Below are positions 58,406 to 64,000 of a stretch of 64,000 nt of DNA, piece after piece (positions within the stretch are counted from its first letter, which is position 1; each line of letters begins with the position of its first letter). This DNA comes from Algoriphagus machipongonensis (lineage in GTDB: Bacteria > Bacteroidota > Bacteroidia > Cytophagales > Cyclobacteriaceae). Made by a program: the position numbers and the translations under genes. The notes beneath the pieces were generated by a model that did not search any database, was not told the origin of the DNA, and saw nothing but the letters and a program-made list of their open reading frames with translations. The DNA lies in the NCBI RefSeq assembly GCF_000166275.1, contig NZ_CM001023.1, forward strand, positions 1,330,501 to 1,394,500. The letters run 5' to 3'.

Positions 58406-60694
58406 TTAAAAAGGATATCCAATAGCAAAATTGAAGATCAAGTTTTCTCTTCTCCAAGTTTTGCTTCCTACGTCAAATGTATTTCCCCACCTTTGACCTT
58501 CTTCCAAAAATGGTTTTCGCAGTGGTGTCGCTAAATCAAATCGAATAACAAAAAAATCGATGTCTACACGTAATCCAAAACCGGTTCCGACGGCGATTTC
58601 ATTCCACCAGCTCGAACTGAACTTACCTCCGGGTAGTGCTTCATTTTCATTCATAAGCCAGATATTTCCGGCATCCATAAATAAGGCTCCTTTCAGGAAG
58701 GAAACCATTGGGAACCTATATTCTATATTTCCTTCTAATCGGATATCGCCCGATTGATCAAAATAAGAATCATTGTTAAATTCCTCAGGTCTATAACTAC
58801 CGGGGCCGATCGAACGGATTCTGAAAGCTCTGATACTATTGGGGCCACCAGAAAAATATTGTTTTGAATAGGGAAGGGAGGAAGAATTACCAATTGGAAC
58901 TCCTATTCCTGCAAAAAGCCGAGTGGCGATGGTTTGGTTTTTATTGAAATTAAAATGGTATCTAAAGTCAAAATCAAACTTCCCATACCTAGCATATTCC
59001 AAGCCTAGGATTTTTCCATTGTTTTCGCCGAAAAGATTGTCTATCCCTGCCATCAAATTTCCAGCGAAGTCTATTCCTAGCCCAAAGAAGTAACCATGTT
59101 TCCTGATAGGGTCATTTATTTTATTGTAGTTGAAAATATAATTGATTCCTACGATGAAATTTTGGTCGAAACTTCTTTGTAGAAATGGGTTGTTGGCAAG
59201 AATTTCATCAAATTCAGGAGAAGACTTTGTTAGGTTGACTATGTTGATATTGATGGGGTTGATCTCGTGATAAGCGAATTTATTAGCGTTCCAGAAGTAA
59301 CCATATGAGGTAAACAATGAATTAAGTTGGTATAACCCGCCTCTGCTTAGATATTCTGTACCTACGCTTATTTTGGTTTTCGGTACTGAGTAACTGAATT
59401 TTTCTTTTATCGGAACAAAAAAGATGACTCTGGGGAAGATTAAATCTGCTTTCAAACCTAACTCTAGAGAATGTAAGCCAGATCGATCACCTCCTGCTAT
59501 CTGAAATTCATATCCGATATTGGCAGAGATATTAAAATTCTCTCCACCCTTAAATAGATTCCTATTTCTAAAAACAAGATTGAGAGCAGGACCGGCAAAA
59601 TTATTTGATTTGGAAACACCTAAAAGCTCAGCTCTGACGGATCTCTTAGTCATAGGAGAAAGTTGGAAACTTGCAGCAAGATGCCCTAATGAATCCTTAA
59701 AATCCATCTCCTCATATCTAAGGTTTACATATTTGTAATTACCAATAGAACTTAGCCGGTTACTGGAAAGCCTTGAATTCTTTGGGTCATACATTTCACC
59801 CTTTTCGATAAGGATATAATCGTTAAGTAACTCCGGTTTAAAAACCACTGTCCCCTGAAGAAATTCTTTCCCATCAAGGTGTACTGTATCCACAGGCTCA
59901 TTTTCATTGTCCAAGGAGTAATTGGGATACACTTTAATTTGGTCTACTTGGTATTTTAAAGTGCTGTTTTCAGGAATATTATTTTTCAATCGTAAATAAA
60001 GATTGAATTGTCTTGCACTATCAGAGATATTCGTGTCTGCTTCAAAAATCAGAAAGTCGTTATTGAAGTTATAATATCCTTTTTGCTTTAACTCGCTATC
60101 TAATCGCTCACGCTCTTTGTTCAATGAATTCAAATCAAAACGACTACCAGGTTGAAAATCACTGTCAGCCAACAAACTGTTTATATCATGCTCGATTTGA
60201 AGTGAATCTCTATCCAGTTTAAACTCCTTCAATACATATGGGCGACCTACTTTTGCTGAATATTTCACCTCGGCAAATTTCTCGCCGCTAATACTTTCTG
60301 AACTTGCAGTTCCGTAAAAAAAACCTCTGTTTTCAAGCCTATTTAGGATTAACTCCTCGGTACGTTCCGGATTAACCTGACTGAAATAAACAGGCTCTTC
60401 CCCAAATTTCTTATTTAGAAATCTGTTGATAAAACCAGGCTTCTCCTTTTGACTTTTATAATAAGCCCAGAGCCCAAAATAGGATCCTAGAAACTTTGAA
60501 TTAGGTTCTGGGCGAAGTAGACTCTGTAACTCTTCTTCCACACTTTTAAAGTCCTTCACATCTGGAGCTTCTATGTCCAAAGTGGCACCTGTGTACAATA
60601 ATTCTCCTTCTGGGATATGTTTTTTGATTTGACAACCCACAGCAGAAAACAGGCAAGCAAGGCATAAGAATATGGATTTATTAATTCTCATCAT
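58406..60694 (-). CDS. tamL: TamL, lipoprotein BamA-superfamily outer-membrane protein
   Basis: A 762-residue BamA/TamA-like protein with a lipoprotein signal (lipobox SAVGC), the feature that marks the Bacteroidota TamL subgroup. N-terminal POTRA-like segments (about residues 25-330: PVYFSQVNPERTEELILNRL, PYVLKEFKLDRDSLQIE) lead to a C-terminal barrel (about 380-762) with YFSGGPNSIRAFRIRSIGPG, the conserved lid-lock loop of Omp85 proteins, and terminal NFAIGYPF. In Flavobacterium, TamL with TamB is needed for outer-membrane function. Start chosen at MMRINK, overlapping the end of tamB by 14 bases; a longer frame adds a run of Lys/Leu/Arg with no support. Confidence 0.92.
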   Translation of the reverse strand: MMRINKSIFLCLACLFSAVGCQIKKHIPEGELLYTGATLDIEAPDVKDFKSVEEELQSLLRPEPNSKFLGSYFGLWAYYKSQKEKPGFINRFLNKKFGEEPVYFSQVNPERTEELILNRLENRGFFYGTASSESISGEKFAEVKYSAKVGRPYVLKEFKLDRDSLQIEHDINSLLADSDFQPGSRFDLNSLNKERERLDSELKQKGYYNFNNDFLIFEADTNISDSARQFNLYLRLKNNIPENSTLKYQVDQIKVYPNYSLDNENEPVDTVHLDGKEFLQGTVVFKPELLNDYILIEKGEMYDPKNSRLSSNRLSSIGNYKYVNLRYEEMDFKDSLGHLAASFQLSPMTKRSVRAELLGVSKSNNFAGPALNLVFRNRNLFKGGENFNISANIGYEFQIAGGDRSGLHSLELGLKADLIFPRVIFFVPIKEKFSYSVPKTKISVGTEYLSRGGLYQLNSLFTSYGYFWNANKFAYHEINPININIVNLTKSSPEFDEILANNPFLQRSFDQNFIVGINYIFNYNKINDPIRKHGYFFGLGIDFAGNLMAGIDNLFGENNGKILGLEYARYGKFDFDFRYHFNFNKNQTIATRLFAGIGVPIGNSSSLPYSKQYFSGGPNSIRAFRIRSIGPGSYRPEEFNNDSYFDQSGDIRLEGNIEYRFPMVSFLKGALFMDAGNIWLMNENEALPGGKFSSSWWNEIAVGTGFGLRVDIDFFVIRFDLATPLRKPFLEEGQRWGNTFDVGSKTWRRENLIFNFAIGYPF

Positions 60695-63600
60695 CCTCCT
60701 TCTTTTCTTCAATAGTAGGAGCTTCTTCTTCCTCTTCAGGTTTATTCCAAAGCTCATTAAATTCATTGAATTCCCGATTGAAAATCAATCCTCCTCCTGT
60801 GACGATCAGCTGTCCATCAATAATACTTTCAAATTGGTTTTTTCTAAAAACTCTCACTCTCCATCTTCTGTCTTCGGTAAGCATGTATTCAAAACTCACG
60901 TTAGCCAAAATGGAGTTCGTTTGTTCCTGATCTTGTGAGCTTCCTTCTAAACCAACCTGGCTTCCTACTTCCACCACCAAGCGGTCGTTAAAAAGAGTTT
61001 GTTGCGCATTAATATTAAGGTCTGTTCTGTTTTGCGCAGAACCAGATTGATAGTCTTGATAGGTATCTACATCAAATCCCAGTTGGAAACCGCTGTCGCC
61101 AAATAGCTTGCTGGAAAGTGCATTCATTTGATCTGAGAGTACTTGACTGGCACTGTTTCTAGCAATAGCTTCTGCACCTCCATTGGAACCATCACTTCCC
61201 TGAGAAGGGAAGAACCTGTTTAATACCAATAGGGAGAATACTTGCTTATTTAATTCGTCTTCCTGATCATTGATTTGTAAAACCTGGGAATAAACATTTC
61301 CTCCGAAAGCGCCTCTTTCATTTTCTGGCATATCCAGAGTAAAGGAAATTTCTGGTTTGAGGAGTTCTCCGTCAACATTCAAATAAACCAAAAATGGTAA
61401 GCGTCTTTGATATTGGGTCTGTGTGCTTTGACTGCTGCCTGAAATCTGGGTAGCCATCAATGCTGATGCTGAAGCATCTACTTCATAAATAGCCTGAATA
61501 TCCATCGAAGCATCCATAGGATCTCCATTCCAGACAATTCTACTTCCTTGGTTTATGATGAATTTTTTACTGATAAGATTGTAAAGGGACATTTCGTAAT
61601 GCCCTTCCGTAATTTCATAACCTCCACTGAGCGTGATTCTTCCATTAGGATTAATATCCATCTGAAGGTTTGCACTACCAGAAACCAGTAAGTTGTCTCC
61701 AGTTTTCGGGTCAATAATGACCGTGAATTTTGCTTTTGGGTCAGCCGTTAATTGTGCTTGAATATCATATCCCGAAAATGCAGTGGTAGTTTCCTCTGTT
61801 TGTCCCGTGAGAATATCGTCTGGATTTTCTTTATTGACAAACAAAACGACTCCATCTCTTTCCACTATGTCCAATTGGGATTCAGGAATCAAAAGGCTTA
61901 GATCTGTGCTTTCCCGGACATTCAGTTTTGCTCTGACGATGGGTAAATTCAAATCACCTTTTATGGAAACATCCGCATCTATTGTTCCTCGGCCATAAAC
62001 AAGCTCATTATCTTTATCTGTAGAGTTGACCACCATAAAGTTTTTTGCCAAAAGTGTTAGGTCGAACTCTGGGTTTGTAAAATCATTGGTTAATATGGAA
62101 CCATCAACAATGAAAGTGTTATTATCAGCATCTTTTACTGTGAATTGACTGAGGTATATTCCTTGGTTATCAGCGGTAATGGTTTCATTGGAAAGTAAAT
62201 ACTTGGTGCTTAGCTCGGCGGGTACAAAAGAGGTTTCATGAAATTGAAACTCACCCTTATAAATGGGATCATTGGTAGTACCATTTGCCGTGACATTGCC
62301 TTTTAGATAACCTGAGGCATCCAGGATTTGACCTTGGGAAAGCTGAGCTATCTTTTTCATTTCGACCTGAATCAAATCCAGTTGCATGTCAAATTCCCCA
62401 CCTGACTCATTGGCTATAAACTGGCCATTAACATCAAGGTCGATTCCATCATCCCGAAGCTGAAGGGCTAAAATGTAGTTTCCAAGACTTTTTGCCGAAG
62501 CTTCCAGACTTAAATCCCCTAAACTTACGCCTGTAGCTTTCAAACTGTCGATTTGCAGTTCTCCCATCAATCCAGTGGCACCAAAGGGGTTTTCGATCAC
62601 AAGTTGACCTTCCATTTTTCCGCCAGCTATAATTTCTTCAGGATTCAATAAACTGGTAAGGGTGGATAGTCTGAAATTTTTAAACAGGACTGCAATATTT
62701 TCATCCGTAAAACCTTCAATGTTATTTTCTATCGTAAGCTCTTGACTCTTTTGAGTAAAACTAAAATCCTGAAAATCTATATAGCTATCCGATAAAAGAA
62801 CCTGATTGCTAGCAGGGATACTCCAATTGGTTTTCTTGAAAATCAGGTTTTCTGGGTTGAGGTGTACGCTGACAGTGTCGTTTACTAAACCAATATCTGA
62901 AGCAACATGAAATAGAATGCTGTCTTTTTCATAAGATGAAAAATCAAAATAGATTCTTGAATCCTTCATCTCTCCACTCAGTAAAGTTTTGTCCATATTT
63001 AATGGGCCCGAAGTCAAGCTTAAAAAACCAAATTCCAAATTGAGACTTTCAGGGTTTGAAATCAAATCCAATCCCAAGCTATCTATTTCCGAACCGGCAT
63101 AGTCTATAAATGGGAAGTCCATCTTAGCTGTCAAAGAATCCGAATCCTGAAAATATGCCAGTTGTATCCTACCAGAATCAAGTTGCTCCAAACCCTGTAA
63201 CAGGAATTCATTCAGTAAAGGATCTTCATAAATAGAAAAATCCATGTCCATGACAATACTGCTATCCAAGGCTACCTGCGTGGAATCTTCTTGACCTAAA
63301 TATTTCAAGAAATGGTTCGATAAGGCTTGCGACAATGCTGAAGGGTTGGTATTGGTTTTTAAGTATCCATCAGCCAATTTGCTTTTTAAAGTCACACTTG
63401 TAGAATCAGGTTTGATCATGGCCTGAATATCTGTTACGCCAATTGGGAAGGTTTTGTCTTCATATAAGACCAGTCCATCATGTAGCGAAACATCAACGGT
63501 AAAATCTTCTGGGTTTCCTTCAAAATTGACATCAAGAACCAACTTAGCTCGAGATTCTTTAGCAGAAAATCCAAGCTGTTGGAAATCCGCTCCTTTTAGG

Positions 63601-64000
63601 TCTAAGTTTAGTTTGACAATGGAATTAGTAGTGTCAAGATCTAAGAAGCTGATCAAGTCAAATTTTAAATATTCGGAATCGAGGTTTAGGTTAATATCAC
63701 CTTTGCCTTGATTGAGTTCTCCATCTAGCTGAAGTCCTGAATAATCAGATCCATATAATTTTAACTTTTCAAAATTTGAGCTCAAGCTCGCGTTTAAATC
63801 ATTAATATTATTTCCACTTCCTTTTGCTTTTAGACCAAGGGATAAGGTGTCTAAATCAGGGTTTTGAAGAATAGTGCCAAGCTGAAGCTCATTCAGCTGA
63901 AGGTCTAGGTCAAAGGCAATCTGATCGGTATTTTGGTAGTTCGCAGCAAGCGTAACATTACCAAGGTCAGTCATCAAATCAAGATCAGCGAGGATGTCAG
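60681..64000 (-). CDS. tamB: TamB-like translocation/assembly module protein, 5'-truncated by window edge
   Basis: About 1105 C-terminal residues of a very long AsmA/TamB-type protein; the frame is open through the right edge, so the N terminus is missing. The chain is repetitive beta-strand sequence with alternating LxLDL-type patterns, as in the hydrophobic-groove tubes that bridge inner and outer membranes for lipid transport. The conserved C-terminal DUF490 domain is visible: LLVSGSANLQMDINPNGRITLSGGYEITEGHYEM, QVLQINDQEDELNKQVFSLLVLNRFFP and the ELVVEVGSQVG-like LVVEVGSQVGLEG. An acidic tail (KPEEEEEAPTIEEKKEDDEN) ends the protein. Operon partner of tamL. Confidence 0.93.
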   Translation of the reverse strand, partial: DILADLDLMTDLGNVTLAANYQNTDQIAFDLDLQLNELQLGTILQNPDLDTLSLGLKAKGSGNNINDLNASLSSNFEKLKLYGSDYSGLQLDGELNQGKGDINLNLDSEYLKFDLISFLDLDTTNSIVKLNLDLKGADFQQLGFSAKESRAKLVLDVNFEGNPEDFTVDVSLHDGLVLYEDKTFPIGVTDIQAMIKPDSTSVTLKSKLADGYLKTNTNPSALSQALSNHFLKYLGQEDSTQVALDSSIVMDMDFSIYEDPLLNEFLLQGLEQLDSGRIQLAYFQDSDSLTAKMDFPFIDYAGSEIDSLGLDLISNPESLNLEFGFLSLTSGPLNMDKTLLSGEMKDSRIYFDFSSYEKDSILFHVASDIGLVNDTVSVHLNPENLIFKKTNWSIPASNQVLLSDSYIDFQDFSFTQKSQELTIENNIEGFTDENIAVLFKNFRLSTLTSLLNPEEIIAGGKMEGQLVIENPFGATGLMGELQIDSLKATGVSLGDLSLEASAKSLGNYILALQLRDDGIDLDVNGQFIANESGGEFDMQLDLIQVEMKKIAQLSQGQILDASGYLKGNVTANGTTNDPIYKGEFQFHETSFVPAELSTKYLLSNETITADNQGIYLSQFTVKDADNNTFIVDGSILTNDFTNPEFDLTLLAKNFMVVNSTDKDNELVYGRGTIDADVSIKGDLNLPIVRAKLNVRESTDLSLLIPESQLDIVERDGVVLFVNKENPDDILTGQTEETTTAFSGYDIQAQLTADPKAKFTVIIDPKTGDNLLVSGSANLQMDINPNGRITLSGGYEITEGHYEMSLYNLISKKFIINQGSRIVWNGDPMDASMDIQAIYEVDASASALMATQISGSSQSTQTQYQRRLPFLVYLNVDGELLKPEISFTLDMPENERGAFGGNVYSQVLQINDQEDELNKQVFSLLVLNRFFPSQGSDGSNGGAEAIARNSASQVLSDQMNALSSKLFGDSGFQLGFDVDTYQDYQSGSAQNRTDLNINAQQTLFNDRLVVEVGSQVGLEGSSQDQEQTNSILANVSFEYMLTEDRRWRVRVFRKNQFESIIDGQLIVTGGGLIFNREFNEFNELWNKPEEEEEAPTIEEKKEDDEN

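Noticed and set aside
1..64000. CRISPR array, prophage, insertion sequence, tRNA or rRNA genes, defence island
   Set aside because: No regularly spaced repeats, transposase or integrase, phage structural gene, RNA-gene sequence or defence-type gene was recognised in reading both strands.

Overview
The window looks like chromosomal DNA of an aerobic, heterotrophic member of the Bacteroidota, most likely Cytophagales (Cyclobacteriaceae, Algoriphagus-like). The evidence is low GC with many AATT-type spacers, near absence of Shine-Dalgarno sites, a few TAnnTTTG -7 boxes, many exported proteins and lipoproteins, a GLPGLI-family protein, a lipoprotein BamA paralogue (TamL) next to TamB, a NagB/PIG-L fusion of the Bacteroidota type, and several Tat-exported Gfo/Idh oxidoreductases. 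The genus is an inference. I see no rRNA, tRNA, CRISPR array, insertion sequence, prophage or SusC/SusD pair, and no intergenic gap longer than about 300 bases.

Layout. 1-9.9 kb is mostly housekeeping on the minus strand: cysS (cut by the left edge), purH, an MFS transporter with a TetR regulator and a divergent cupin, purN, proB-proA, and a UbiA-type prenyltransferase. 10-20.3 kb holds a Tat-exported Gfo/Idh protein, a branch-1 nitrilase, a ROK sugar kinase with a NagB-PIG-L fusion, a CBS/DUF294 nucleotidyltransferase-like protein, and a glycosidase-sulfatase pair. 20.4-24.8 kb is a plus-strand run: gluconokinase, exported amidohydrolase, lipoprotein aldose epimerase and an exported propeller protein.

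24.8-31.5 kb is a coherent peptidoglycan-recycling block. Five minus-strand genes (AmiD-like amidase, GHL10/DigH-like glycosidase, GNAT acetyltransferase, AmpG permease, NagZ) lie divergent from a DeoR-family regulator. Together with the NagB-like and ROK genes near 13-16 kb they outline outer-envelope release, import and cytoplasmic breakdown of anhydro-muropeptides.

31.6-43.9 kb and 49.9-54.5 kb are rich in extracytoplasmic oxidation genes: three membrane-anchored diheme cytochromes c, a Tat-exported gluconate-dehydrogenase-type small subunit with its GMC flavoprotein, a periplasmic xylose-isomerase-like TIM barrel, a GFOR-like Gfo/Idh protein and a Sec-exported Gfo/Idh protein. They are interleaved with an AbgB-like M20 hydrolase, a patatin with a BamA-type barrel, a GH43 lipoprotein, a degenerate alpha/beta hydrolase with TPRs and a second sulfatase. 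I infer a periplasmic keto-sugar route, not proven by sequence.

43.9-49.8 kb is a histidine kinase/response regulator pair divergent from a GLPGLI protein and an outer-membrane beta-barrel protein. Three tandem 10-bp repeats between them look like the regulator's binding site. 54.6-64 kb carries an Asp/Asn beta-hydroxylase-like protein, a small HEAGH protein, an M28 lipoprotein peptidase, an exported DinB-fold protein, a VOC protein, and tamL-tamB (tamB cut by the right edge).
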